A DNA stretch of 64,000 nt from NCBI RefSeq assembly GCF_001540865.1, contig NC_033629.1, positions 5,442,403 through 5,506,402 of the forward strand, read 5' to 3'. Source of the stretch: Ananas comosus (taxonomy: Eukaryota; Streptophyta; Magnoliopsida; Poales; Bromeliaceae). Below the pieces are notes generated by a model. The model was not told the origin of the DNA, ran no database searches, and saw only the letters and a program-made list of their open reading frames with translations. Each line of letters opens with the position of its first letter. Position 1 is the stretch's first letter. Made by a program: the position numbers and the translations under genes. Below are positions 45,931 through 57,627 of this stretch, piece by piece.

Positions 45931-48057
45931 TGATCCAATCCTCGTCTCGAGAATACCCTATCCTCTAGGGTTACAATCATCATATAGTCCATAGGTTTCA
46001 TATACACTACGAGTCACATATGTCACTTGTTCTTTTGTTTACTATCAACTAGATGCCACTCGTTCTTTACAAGTTTCCAATGCAATAGCCAATACATTAC
46101 TAAATTCCATCCACACTTATCATCTCATTATAGGGTTCCACATCACATATATAAACGTCAAGCATACTAGATATAAATACTAAGCCAAATACATTATTCT
46201 ACCAAAGAACATGCAAGGTATAGGACCAAACCATCATTTATCACCCTATAATGCAAGATGTCAATATGCAATTTGATCAATATAAAACTTAGACATAAAA
46301 GGGAGCCCGGTTGCTTCGGGATGGACACCACCCACCTTTATTCGCATTCCGATTGCTTGTCGACACTTGCAATCGGCCTCCCGCGGCACCCGGCACGCGG
46401 TTTGGCCCGATCTCTCGCGCGACCACCCGAACGGCCTCCAATTCACGATCCGAAAATTAAAGGTCTTCGGTTATGTGCCACGATGCTTCATATCCATTTT
46501 CATGACTATACGATGTCGCCTCGGCCCTCCAGGCGGAAACGAAGCCTAAACGACCGTTTCTTTAATAACTTTACAACGGCTCGACGAATCGCCGAACCGA
46601 CTTCGCCAACGCGTTCGTTTACCTTGTAATTAGGTTTACGAAGGGTCAAATTAGATCAAACCCTCACATATTGAAAACTCCCATTTTTGAGCCCTAACAT
46701 GCAATTACCCCCAAATAATCCAAATTAAATGGAGCAACATGCTAAGAATGCTCATTAGAGGCTACTAGAATTCTTAAAGCTAAGGATTAAGGCAAATCCC
46801 AAAAGCTTACCCCAATGTTAACGCCGCAACGAAAACACGTCGCTCCAACGGGCGCACGAAAGCTCAATCCGTCGCCTCCAACGCGTTCGCAAGCTCGATC
46901 TCCACCAACGCCGCGAATTTGGGCGAGAAATATAGAGAGATGAGAGAGATATTTAGAGAGAGAAAGAGAGGGTTTCTCTCACTACACCATGTGCGTGTGA
47001 TGCTTGGTGCTGGCTGCAACTTGAGGAGGAAGAAGCCTAGTAGCTTCTACTTATAGTCAACACCTCAATAGTAGCATACACTATTCACATCAGGCAGCTC
47101 CAAATCTGATATCTTTCGTCGGAACTTCCTGAATATCCGTTTGAGCTCAAATCTGACAGTCATGTTCGGTTTTGCTTAACTTTACGAAAGAAATTTTAAT
47201 CTTTCAGTTTCGACCCCGTTTGGTCACCGAAAACTGTACCGAACTGCAATCTTTATCAGATAGCTTTCGGATTTTATTTCTCACTCTACGGGTGTCAGAA
47301 TAATATGAAACTTTAAATCTAGCCTCATAAAAATATTTCTGACTTATCCTCCAGTTTTCATAATTTTCTGACACTGTGCATTTTCTGCTAATTTATCTGC
47401 CTCATTCTCACAGAAAATTTTAAATCTTCTGTTTTCGCTCCGATTTCAGCACAGGTCATTCCCAACTTATATTTCACTTCTCTAAATCCAATAAAAATAG
47501 TCTCTCATACTATTTTTATTTATTTTCACTTTTACATTTAAAATCCGGTATGTTACATTCCACCGCAACCTTACCGGAACCTTTTAAATGTACACCATAA
47601 CTTCATAGTTTTAGAAGTCTGGGACCCTACACTGTCTGCCCCACGGGCATCACTCCGTTGTAAACTACATATTTGCAAAGTCTGTATGCCTTTCGGGCAC
47701 ACTCTGTTTTATTAATATATATATTTAGGCATTCGGTTCTTTCAGCCGAACAATCATTGTGTATTTCATTTATTCGGCTCTTTCAGCCGACCAGTTACTG
47801 TGTACTTCTTCCATTCACTCTTCTGCCAACATTGATCCCTGCACAGTTCGTACATTCGGCTCCTCCAGCCGAACCAGTTTTATAGTGAAGATTTTCAGAC
47901 CCGGCTGATTCGATCCCTCGTCAGCCGAATTGCTTGATCTGTCGAAGGGAGCAAACTTCGAGGGTCACTATCCGCAGCCGTTCCTCACCCTGACGCGCTT
48001 CCCAAGGAGGATCTTTGACTGGGTCAAGGGTCGGGAAATTCGGTTACCAACAATTTT

Positions 48058-48075
48058 TGGCACGCTCGGTGGGAC
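48058..48075 (+). other. Primer-binding site of the gag-only element
   Basis: TGGCACGCTCGGTGGGAC begins 6 nt after the LTR end. The Tat element has the same site with one difference (62471-62488). The cognate tRNA was not assigned here. Confidence 0.7.
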
Positions 48076-48110
48076 ACAATTTTAGGTAAATTCATATTTT
48101 TATTGAAATT

Positions 48111-49477
48111 ATGGCAGATGATAATACTATGAATTTGCGCAATCGGGTTGTTCCTAAAAATTCTGGGAGTGATCAACCTAGTGATTCAGACAATGCTGGC
48201 GAACGCCAAGTAGTTTCGCCAGTTGAAGGAGAAACTAGTGGACAGTCGGCTTATCAAGAGCCGACTCTAACTCAGGCACTCGGCTAGATGATCCGAGTCC
48301 TGCAAACTATAGATCAAAATATACATCAAAGTACCGCTCGATTAGACGCGGTACTGGCCACCATCACCTCCTATAATGAAAATATTGTTCGAATCAGACA
48401 GTTATTTACCCAAAATGAGCAACCTTATGGGGGGGCAACAGGGGTCCCTAACTGCGCCGGTGCAACAAAATTCAGTCACACCGGCGGTCTCACATGCGCA
48501 ACTGCAAATGGCACCTTTCCAGGCTGCTTATAGGCCGGCGGATATAAATGCCGGCCTACAGTCGGAGATTGCATCCGGTTTACCTCCTTTACTAGCTTAT
48601 CAGCCCCAAAATGCGGGGATTAGAGCTGGGGTGCAGGCCCCTAATGCTATGCAAGGAGCGAACCCTGCAATACAGAATTATGGAGTTCCTCAAGGATTCG
48701 GCTCAAGCACAAGCTCCGCTTCCTATACAAGGGAATAACAATGAGCTGTATGATCAGATTGAGGAAGTCATTCGGAATACCTTCAGAGTAGGGGCCAGGC
48801 CGGCTATGCGGCCTGTTTTTCGATCCCCATATCTCGCAAACATAGATGCAGAGCATCCTTATCCGGTGAATTGAAAAATGCCGAAGTTTGACAAATTTTT
48901 CGGAGATGAGACCGAAAACACGGTCGAACATGTTGCACGGTTCACGGCACAGTGTCGGGAAGCCGCCGCAGACCTATTTTTGAAACTTAGGTTATTTAAC
49001 ACCTCGTTAACCAAGACAGCTTTTACTTGGTACACAAGTCTATCCGCTAATTCCGTCTGAGATTGGGACGAATTAGAAGAAAATTTTCATGAGCAGTTTT
49101 ACAGATCAGAACCAGAATTGTCGGTAGCTGATCTAACCGAATTTAAACAAAGAACAGGCGGATCGGTTGAAGAATATTTAAACCGATTCAAGACGGCCAG
49201 AAGTCGATGCTTTGTCAGGATGTCGGAATCAGAGTTCATCAAAATGGCGTTAAATGGTCTGCATTTTAAGATAAAAGACCATTTTCAAGATAAGTATTTT
49301 TCTAACCTATTTGACCTAGGTGTTCGGGTTGCCCAATATGAGCAATTCCGAGAGAAAAGTGAGGACAATCGGCTGCAATGGAGCCGATATAAAAATCAAA
49401 GCAAAGGCAAAGAGAAATCCTTGATAGAAGAACAGTCGGTTCAAGAAGAGCCAAGCCAATCGAGTGAGAGTGAATAA
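48111..49477 (+). pseudogene. Gag of the non-autonomous element
   Basis: Starts ATG 48111 (MADDNTMNLRNR). It is collinear with the Tat gag: TARLDAVLATITSYNENI, YDQIEEVIRNTFRVGARPA, the capsid core PKFDKFFGDETENTVEH, FNTSLTKTAFTWYTSL, GSVEEYLNRFKTARSRCF and LHFKIKDHFQDKYFSNLF. Stops at 48285-48287 (Gln in Tat), 48872-48874 (Trp) and 49058-49060 (Arg), and two frameshifts near 48430 and 48720, break it. It lacks the C-terminal zinc-finger-like part present in the Tat protein. Confidence 0.88.
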
Positions 49478-49733
49478 TCGGCTAAGGAAGCCGAGGTATA
49501 TGCGGCTGGTAAAGAGTCACTTTCTTCAAAGCGAAATCCTTGATAGAAGAACATTCGGTTCAAGAAGAGCCAAACCAATCAAGTAAAAGTAAAGAATCGG
49601 CTGATGAAGCCGAGATATAGCCACTTTCTTCAAGGAGAATTTCTTGATAGAAAAACATTTAGTTCAAGAAGAGCCGAACCAATCGAATAAAAGTAAAGAA
49701 TCGGCTAATGAAGCCAATATATATGTGGCTGGG
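49415..49733 (+). repeat. Tandem repeats in the gag tail
   Basis: Three degenerate copies start at about 49415, 49539 and 49638, each with 'cttgatagaa(g/a)aaca', 'ttcaagaagagcc(a/g)a' and 'atcggct(a/g)a(t/g)gaagcc'. Periods are about 120 and 100 bp. The Tat gag has one equivalent (EESSAHEEPNSSEEAKDSADEAK). Confidence 0.8.
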
Positions 49734-50944
49734 ATGATAAAGCGCAATTTTCTTAAAGCCGACCAAGACCAGCGAAACTAAAGCTTGGATCTCGGCTGTG
49801 TTATTTGAGCAGTCGATTTGGCACCAATAGTCATCCGAATGTTCATTCGAAAGACTATTGGGGGGGCATTGTTGATGCCAAAATTGAAATTAACATACCG
49901 ACCTAACCCACGTATGAGCCAATAAGGACACGTGGTACACCAAGAGTTGGCAATAAGGCGCCTGAAGGTTTTAGGCGGGAGCGGTTGAGAAGTGGGGCGT
50001 AACTTCCACAATGGGGCGTAACTTCCATGAGGAGTGGACGTAACTTCCACGATCATGGTTACAACCACTCCCCCCACTACTTTCAACCAATCAATAATGT
50101 GGGTTGATATTACTATAAATAGTAATTTTGAAGCCTGCAATGGGGTCTTTCTTCCCCCTGAACGAGAAGACCACCCTTATTTTCTTGCAATTTTATCACT
50201 TTTCTAGCAGTAGTCTAAATATAATCTTTTCTTTTTCGCATTTACTACTTTCCTAGGAGTAGTTTTTAAGTAGAACCCTGGAGTCTGTCTGCCCCACGGG
50301 CATCACTCCGTTGTAAACTATATATTTGCAGAGTCTGTATGCCTTTCGGGCACACTCTGTTTTATTAATATATATATTTAGGCATTCAGCTCTTTCAGTC
50401 GACCAATCATTGTGTATTTTATTTATTCGACTCTTTCAGCCGATCAGTTACTGTTTACTTCTTCCATTCGCTCTTCTGTCAACATTGATCCCTGCACAGT
50501 TCGTACATTCGGCTCCTCCAGCCGAACCAGTTTTATAGTAAAGATTTTCGAACCCGGCTAATTCGATCCCTCGTCAGCCGAATCGCTTGATCTGTCGAAG
50601 GGAGCAAACTTCGAGAGTCAATATCCGTAGCCGTTTCTCACCCCGACGCGCTTCCCGAGGAGGATCTTTGACTGGGTCAAGGGTCGGAAAATTCGGCTAC
50701 CAACAAAAGGTAATCTCACCTTCGTATATATAAAATGATAAAATTTTAAATTATCTCTCAACTACATGCAACCAAATAAATTATTTATACTTTCAATGTT
50801 TTCTATTATATCCAACAAAATAGGATGCATGTAATTATAACTGCTGTATTTTTAATTATATATATCTTTAACTATACTGTATTTATAATTATATATAACC
50901 AAACGGACCCTAAGAACAGGAGAGATGATAGGCAAGATTGGAGC

Positions 50945-51702
50945 TGTTGAATGCCGGATGTCCTGACCCTTGACCCGGTCAAGAATTCTCCTCGGGGAGT
51001 GCGTCGGGGTGAAGAACGGCTGCGGATAGTGACCCTCGAAGTTTGCGCCCACGATAGATCAAGCGATTCGGCCGATGAGGGATCGAATCAGCCAGGTTCG
51101 AAAACCTCCACAGTAAATTCGCTTCAGCGGGATGAGCCGAATGGAGAGGGGAAGCCCAGAATTCGACTAAGAAATGAGCCGAATGGCTAAACAACTTGTT
51201 ATCTGATCGGCAGGAAGAGCCGAAGATGGCTTTCTATTGAATAGCAAATGGGAAAAAGTACACGAGCAGGGGAGTGATGCCCGTAGGGCAGACAGACTCC
51301 AAGTATGGGAATAGGGGAGTGATGCCCGTAGGGCAGACGACTCCGAGTATGCTAAATTACAGGAAATACTCATAGGGAAAGCGATAAATGCAAGAATAGA
51401 AAGATGCAGGAAAATAAAGGTGGTCTTTTGTGCGCAGGGGCGAAGACCCTTTTTCAGGGTATCGTATGCCTATTTATAGAACCGCCTTTGCGTCAGTTAT
51501 TGCTCTTGCACGATCAACCACTATCTCCTGATTCGTAGGACCACCTTCGGCCGATCGGAACCGCTCGTAATTGCTTGCGGTTGTTATAACTCCTCTGTCC
51601 AGTGCAGCTCGTATGCGTCCGGTGTACTCTAGGTCTACCGTTTTAGCCGTCTTACGGATATGGACCCGGCGCGCCAGCTGTTCGCGCCTAACTGGCTCAA
51701 CA
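50945..51702 (-). repeat. Tat 3' LTR
   Basis: In element sense it runs TGTTGAGCCAGTTAGG ... GGCATTCAACA. Over the first 165 plus-strand positions I count 8 differences from the other LTR, seven of them transitions, so the insertion is not very recent. Confidence 0.9.
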
Positions 51703-52178
51703 ATTGCCCTCTCGCCAGTTTTCGAAGCGATGCTTCGGTAGCTGGCGTTACCTTTTTCATCTCAAACAATTTTCTATTGCCAAAAGCGAGCTTAATTCGA
51801 GGCGTATTTCTCGGTCCAATAAAATTCAAATTCTCTGACGCATTCTGCACTACGATCTTCTGTACGGTTTAATCTAAGCCGTTCATTATCTTCTTTACGG
51901 CCCTGATCGCATTCTCTACTTTTGTCTCATGTGCGGCATTAATGAAATCATCTTAATTGCCGCTGTCTATTCATCATTATAGCCGACCTTAGGACTCGTA
52001 ATCGAAGCGACAGTTCGATACGACGGTCTTTTCTTCTTCCTCAAGCTTCCCATTCTTTTTGTCTCTTCCAATTCTTATTTCTTTTCTTCATATCCTTCAC
52101 TAAAACCTCTTCTTCGTCTCCTTCATCATTCTTCGCTTTTCGTAACCGACTCTCTCGGCTCTTCTCTTCTTTTGAACA

Positions 52179-55100
52179 ATGTCTTTGGTTCCTCCTCTTC
52201 CCTCTCATCCATCTCTTGACTATACTATACTCAAACTTTTCGTTGACTTAGATCCATCTAGATTCATATTAGGTCCTTCTCTCATAGATGCACCATCTCC
52301 TACTGACTCCCCTTTCTCTGATGAGGGATTTTCTTTGAAAAGGATTATTCATCTCCATTCTTGGTACTAATCAGCTTCAACATGAAAGAGTCTCAGAACC
52401 TAGCCAAGTGTTTCCGAAGCATATTTGGCCTGGTTAGATAGAGTAGAACCCGTTTTTGGCGCCTTCTAGCGGGAAATCGGCATTTATGAAGCAATTCAAT
52501 TATCTTAGCACCCTCCTATAGCCAATAATCTTCTTCTAGCCGCTACTCTTTGTTTCTGGTCCCCTGTTTTTAATATTTTTCTTTTCAAAAGGGGGCCTCT
52601 TACCCCCACTCTTTTTGATGTGGCCGCCATTGTTGGCTTACGCCCTCATGGCATTACTCTCTCTATGGCCTACAATCCTGACGGTGTGTCTGATTTTGAG
52701 GCACACCTTGATCTAAATGATTTGACTTATTCTAAATTTCTTCGAAAATTTGCTGGTGAATCCCCTGCCCCGGTCACCAGGAAGGAACACACGGCGTTCC
52801 TTCTATACTGGTTATGCCACAATCTTTTCTGCACTCGTTCGCAGAAAATTAACCGAGATTTTGTTCCGATCGCCGTTGGTTTATCTAACGGTGATAAATT
52901 GGCCTTGGGGCCATATTTCCTTGCTTTCGTTTACAGGGAAGTTTTTGATTCCATTAAACCACTACCTTCCGGTGATGGCATTGCCATCAGCTCTGGGTGT
53001 GGCGTTTTTTCGTTTCTGCAAATGTTTCTTCAATTCTATATTCCTGCTTTATGCCAATCCCCTTTCAATCCGATTTCAGCTGCCCAATTTGATTCTTATG
53101 GGCTAGCTCTCGGCTGTCCACAGCCGATGACCTCTAGTCAACCCTCTGATTTTCTTACTTATTTCAAGGCTTTTTATGAGCCAGCCTCTGATTCAGCTAT
53201 TTCTTGGGCTCCATTTGTTGATCGTCTCACCGGCCCCTCTTAGTTCCTAGCTCGGTTTGAAGCCATTCAGGGCGAGCTATCTTCTTCTCGCGCCGGTGAA
53301 CATTCAGATGTATGGTATTCGTATCTAGCCCCTCGGGGCCTTCATGTGGGGCTTAAATCTCGTTCGAAACTACTGCCGAGTACTGAGGTTTATTCTCCTC
53401 AATATGTGGCACGGCAATTTGGGTTCGTTCAGCCGATCTCGACCCCTTCAAAATTTTTTACGGCCAACACAGCCGATCATCGTCCTCCCACTAAGAGCAT
53501 ATTTGAAGCTGACAAGCTTTCGGCTATGGGGAATCATCTCAGACGCTTCTTACAGCTAGCAAGCTTCCGTCTGAACTATACAGGGGTAGCCCTTGCCGGC
53601 TATGCTACCACGTGGGATCAGTTTACCGACCGCTCCTATGATCTTTCTCTGTCTCGAGCACTCCGCAAAACCATCCATCCATTCGGTCAGTTATCTAATA
53701 TTTGTTTATAATTTCCTTCTAATACGGCTGTAATTTATTTTTTATTTTATACATCGCCACTACTCCGAGCAGAAGTTCTCCAACCAAGGTTGAGTCTTCA
53801 CCAGAAACTATTTCTGATGCTCCGCCATCTTCCTCGGTAAAATATCATTTCTTTACTCATCTTAATCATAATTTTTTCTCTGCTCATCATTTTTGTTTAT
53901 TTCTGTTTTCAGTCGATTCTGGCTTCTCAATCGGTCTCAGCTTCAGACAAAAGACCGATTGAAGTTGTTCAAGTCACTCCCCCGTCGTCTTCCAAATGGC
54001 GTAAGTCAGTGGTTAAAAGAAAATTCCAACAAGCCGAAAGTACCCCTTCGGCTGATACCACTAAAGACAAAGCCGAGGATATTCCTTCGGCTGACATTCC
54101 ATCCAAAGAAACTATTACACCCTCTTTGGCTACCTCTGTTCCAACCGAAACGATTGATGTCGGGGTAAGCCAAATTAATTAGTTGTACGAAAAGAACATT
54201 TCTTAATTATTTATTATTTTCTTTTAAACTACAGTCTTCTCCTGAACGAGCCCCTTTTGCTCATTATTCGAAGATGCAGATGGAACGACAGCTTCGCAGG
54301 GAAGCCCGTCTCGAGAAAAAGAGAGGGATGGAAAAGAAGAAGAAATCTGTTGAAACGGCGAGCACGACACCGTTACCCAGTGAGGTTGTATCACCTCTTT
54401 CTGCTCCTGCCCCGACATCAACTACAGGGGATGAACAAATAAACATACCTCTCGGGCGAACTTCCGAAGACAAAAGCACTATTCCTCCCCGCTCGCCCCA
54501 GGGAGCTTCTTCCCCTATTGCTGATGATCCTTTATCTGCGATTCTTCATTCTTTTTTTATTTCAAGCCCCAGCTCAAATGAGGGGGATGATTTTTCGACC
54601 ATTACCATTTCATCAGACACCCAGAATAAGTTTGATGAATGTCTTAAAATGTATAGCATTGGTATTCCTGGTTTAGCTCAGAATCCCGAACAATTTGATC
54701 GGCTATATGCCCTTTTACTTGATTTAGCCGATCAATCAGATATTACTCCCGGCATAAAATATTTTGTAGCAACCTTATCACTTCAACTTTCATCTTTTTT
54801 GGCTCGGCAGATATCTTTGGGCGCCGAACTTGTAGCTTTAGATCAACATTTTCATCGTGTTGATCATTTTAAGAAAAACATTCCTGATATAGCAGCTCCA
54901 CCTACTGAAGTGCATCAAGAGGATAAGGAGTTGGCTGATCAAGAATCGGCTCTATAACAACGGATTTCTACTCTTAAAGAAGAGTAGCCGCAGCCGAATC
55001 TACTCTCGCACAAACTTCTAAGCGCCGACTTCAACTAAAAGATCTATTGAAGTCCAAAAAGGAAGAAGGGATAAGGCTTAAAGAGGAGCTTTCTCAACTT

Positions 55101-55202
55101 TACAAAGTCCATCCTCTGATGAAGCGCCGAAGGAAAGCTGCTGAAACCGCCCAAGCCAATCTCATAGCCGAATGGAATCAACTCAAAGACTTATTGTCCT
55201 GA
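52179..55202 (+). pseudogene. Antisense spliced gene of the Tat element (plant-mobile-domain-like)
   Basis: Exon 1 (52179-53685, one frame throughout, several stops) contains the plant mobile domain signature: NNLLLAATLCFWSPVFNIF, KRGPLTPTLFDVAAIVGLRP, then EHTAFLLYWLCHNLFC, GVFSFLQMFLQFYIPALC and FVQPISTPSKFFTAN. Intron 1 is 53686 to about 53772 (acceptor ambiguous). Exon 2 ends 53836. Intron 2 is 53837-53912 (GTAAAA...TTTTCAG), exon 3 is 53913-54164 (84 codons, phase 0), intron 3 is 54165-54234 (GTAAGC...CTACAG). Exon 4 (54235-55202) gives a basic, Ser/Thr-rich then coiled-coil-like tail with a stop and one frameshift near 54985. It converges on integrase with a 28-nt gap. Such aORFs are known from Tat elements; the function is unknown. 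Confidence 0.85.
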
Positions 55203-55230
55203 TTCGGCTTGTAATATTCTAACTCTGATT

Positions 55231-56826
55231 TTAATTATTCTCCCACATGGATGGGTAATATCTTTTTAAATATTTTTCGTTAATTGGTTTTTCATTTTCT
55301 GACCCATCTCTACTTTGTAAATAATATGCGTTTCCTTTTGTGATTTCGCTAATCTGGAATGGTCCTTCCCAATTTGGGGACCATTTTCCATACATTCGAT
55401 CTTTTTGACCGATTGAAAAAATCAGCCGAAGTACTAAATCACCGACGACAAATGTCTTTGATCGAACTTTCTTATTGTATGCGCTACGCACTCGGCTTTG
55501 GTATGCTTGTATATTGTCTAAAGCTATCAGCCGAGTATCACATACTTCTTCTGCTTTGTCCATCATTAGACTACTATATTCATCAGCCGACAAATCTTTT
55601 TGTTTTTCTATCCTCAAAGAAGGAACTGTTATTTCTGCTGGAATTACGGCCTCATGACCGTAAACTAACTGAAACGGTGTCATCCCTGTTGCCGTTTTCA
55701 CTGAAGTTCGGCATGCCCATAATACTTCGGAAAGTTTTTCATTCCACTTTCTCGGGTGTTTTCCGATATGTCGCTTCATAAGGTTGATAATTATTTTATT
55801 TGCTGCTTCTACTTGTCCATTTGCCTGGGCATAATAAGGCGAAGAATGAAGCAACTTTATCTTTCGAGACTCGATGAACCGAACGAACTGTCCTCCTGTG
55901 AACATTGTCCCTTGATCGGTTGTGACTGTCTCGGGAATTCCAAAGCGATGAATTATATGGTCTTCTACAAAATCGACAATTTCTTTTTGAGTAACCAACC
56001 GAGTAGGTTTGGCTTCCACCCACTTAGTAAAATAATCGATGGCTACTATTAGAAATTTGTGACCAACCGAAGAATTCGGCTGAATTTCTCCAATTAAATC
56101 TATGGCCCAACCCCGAAAAGGCCATGGTTTAATTATGGCGTATATCTCAGAAGCAGGAACCCTCTGTATCGAGCTATGAAATTGACATTCTTGGCAACCC
56201 TTAGCATACTCTATGCAATCTTGATGCATAGTCGGCCAATAATATCTTAGATGCTGAATTGTCCATCTTAACTTTTTTCCTGCTAGATGGGTTCCACATA
56301 TTCCTTTATGTGTTTCTCCCATCACTAATAGAGCTTCTTCAGGCCCTAAGCATTTTAATAGAACTTCTTCGGCTGTTCTTTTGTAAAGTTGACTATCCAA
56401 CAAACAATAGCCGAGAACTCTTGTTCGAATATTATAATCGACCATTATATTAGGATCCTCCAAATATTTGATCAATGACTTTCTCCAATCTTCTTTCATT
56501 TCTATAGGAGCTATAATCGGTTCTCGTATATGAACCGAAGGTAGTAATCTCCTTTGTATTACTATTAACTCTGACTTCGGCTCTCTATATCCTGAAGCCG
56601 ATTTGGCCAATTCATTTGCCTTCTCATTTTCATATATGTTCAAATGTTCAAATTCGGCTTCTCTGAAATTGCATAACAATTCTATTGTCTTCCTCAAATA
56701 ATTTTGCAAATTCGGATTCTCACATCGGTATTCCCCGTCAACCTGCTTGATTACTAACTGTGAATCACCGATGACTTTGATTGACTTTGCTTTCAATTCT
56801 TGCAATATTTCAAGGCCGATTATCAA
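55231..56826 (-). CDS. Tat second RNase H (C-terminal part) and integrase
   Basis: An uninterrupted frame of 531 codons. It begins IIGLEILQELKAKSIKVIGD, the end of the archaeal-type RNase H. The HHCC zinc finger follows (HKGICGTHLAGKK ... GCQECQ). The integrase core has Asp in GWAIDLIGEI, Asp in TTDQGTMFTGG and Glu in GQVEAANK, and the C-terminal domain has FVVGDLVLRLI and WEGPFQISEI. There is no chromodomain, as expected for Tat. In the element it was part of the Gag-Pol polyprotein; a TAA at 56842-56844 now separates it from the upstream RNase H. The catalytic triad looks intact, so this is the best preserved part of the element. Confidence 0.92.
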   Translation of the reverse strand: MIIGLEILQELKAKSIKVIGDSQLVIKQVDGEYRCENPNLQNYLRKTIELLCNFREAEFEHLNIYENEKANELAKSASGYREPKSELIVIQRRLLPSVHIREPIIAPIEMKEDWRKSLIKYLEDPNIMVDYNIRTRVLGYCLLDSQLYKRTAEEVLLKCLGPEEALLVMGETHKGICGTHLAGKKLRWTIQHLRYYWPTMHQDCIEYAKGCQECQFHSSIQRVPASEIYAIIKPWPFRGWAIDLIGEIQPNSSVGHKFLIVAIDYFTKWVEAKPTRLVTQKEIVDFVEDHIIHRFGIPETVTTDQGTMFTGGQFVRFIESRKIKLLHSSPYYAQANGQVEAANKIIINLMKRHIGKHPRKWNEKLSEVLWACRTSVKTATGMTPFQLVYGHEAVIPAEITVPSLRIEKQKDLSADEYSSLMMDKAEEVCDTRLIALDNIQAYQSRVRSAYNKKVRSKTFVVGDLVLRLIFSIGQKDRMYGKWSPNWEGPFQISEITKGNAYYLQSRDGSENEKPINEKYLKRYYPSMWENN

Positions 56827-56841
56827 GGCCTCATATTCGGC

Positions 56842-57579
56842 TTAGTTGTTAGAACTGCCGAAATCTAATTCAAACGCGAATTGACAAACATGTCCTTCAG
56901 GAGATTGTATCACTATCCCTGCTCCTGCAGATTCGGTTGTTTTTGAACCATCAAAATACAACACCCAAGGCTGACAGCCGATTAAACTTTGTTTCGGCTC
57001 CTCAATCTCTACACATGGGTGATCAGCCAGAAAGTCGGCTATACCTTGACCTTTAACAGCTTTGGCGGGAACATAATTAAGAGAAAATTCGGATAAAGCT
57101 AATATCCACTTTCCGATCCGCCCCCTCAATACTGGTTTAGATAACGTATATTTTACCAAGTCCGTTTTACATATTACCAATACTTCAGTTGGTAAAATAT
57201 AATATCTTAATTTTGTACATGAATAATATAAAGCCAAACATAGCTTTTCATTAGCCGAATACCTTTTTTCAGTATCTAAAAGACGTCGGCTTAGATAATA
57301 AATGGCTTGTTCTTCCTTTTCTTCATTTCCTTGAGCTAACAAGCATCCCAAATTTTCTTCCGCAGCCGATATATATAATTTCATCGGCTGATTTATCTTC
57401 GGAGGTACTAATACTAGAGGATTTGATAAGTACCTTTTTATATTTTCAAATGCCTCCTGCTGTTCCTCTGTCCAAACGAATTCTTCTTTATCTTTCAGCC
57501 GAAGTAATGGAGTAAAAACCCCGATCCTTCCGGCTAAATTAGATATAAACCGCCGAAGATAATTAATCTTTCCCAGCAA
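56842..57579 (-). pseudogene. Tat RNase H and start of the second RNase H
   Basis: The RT connection (LGKINYLRRFISNLAGRIGVF) runs into the retroelement RNase H (AAEENLGCLLAQGNEEKEEQAIYYLSRRL, YYSCTKLRYYILP; the usual catalytic first Asp of the 'YISA' motif is not obvious). It then enters the archaeal-type RNase H, WVLYFDGSKTTESAGAGIVI, whose AEYEAL block follows directly after the stop at 56842. Confidence 0.85.
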
Positions 57580-57627
57580 ACTTTGTAGCTCCTTTTTGCA
57601 CTTGGGTGGCGGTAATTCTAGTATTGC

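Larger units (their letters stand above)
44785..47631 (-). mobile_element. Gypsy deletion derivative with 5-bp TSD
   Basis: TSD ctgtc lies at 44780-44784 and 47632-47636, and its removal restores the gag-only element's LTR. The left part is an LTR end (TGTCACGCCCCGCG...), the right (about 45913-47631) a long LTR portion ending GGGACCCTACA. Between them are a copia solo LTR, an integrase fragment on the minus strand and an N. It is either a decayed element with large deletions or a collapsed assembly across the N. Confidence 0.75.
44363..50705 (+). mobile_element. Gag-only non-autonomous LTR element (Tat-related)
   Basis: The LTRs are 44363-48052 (interrupted by the gypsy insertion 44785-47631; about 838 bp without it) and 49870-50705 (836 bp), TGTTGATGCC ... 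ACCAACA. PBS at 48058-48075 and polypurine tract 'attgggggggcat' at 49857-49869. The only coding region is gag (48111-49477); there is no pol, as in TR-GAG-type elements. The flanks ggagg (44358-44362) and aaagg (50706-50710) fit a TSD with two G-to-A changes. Gag, U5 end and PBS resemble the Tat element at 50945-63253, the presumed provider of enzymes. Confidence 0.8.
44118..50910. mobile_element. Tourist/Harbinger-type MITE split by nested LTR elements
   Basis: The 3-bp TSD taa lies at 44115-44117 and 50911-50913. The ends GGGGTCATTTGGTTGCATG and the complement of GGGTCCGTTTGGTTATAT form imperfect inverted repeats. A 3-bp TAA duplication with this terminus suits Tourist/PIF-Harbinger MITEs. 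Without the nested element (44363-50705) it is about 445 bp and non-coding. Confidence 0.65.
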
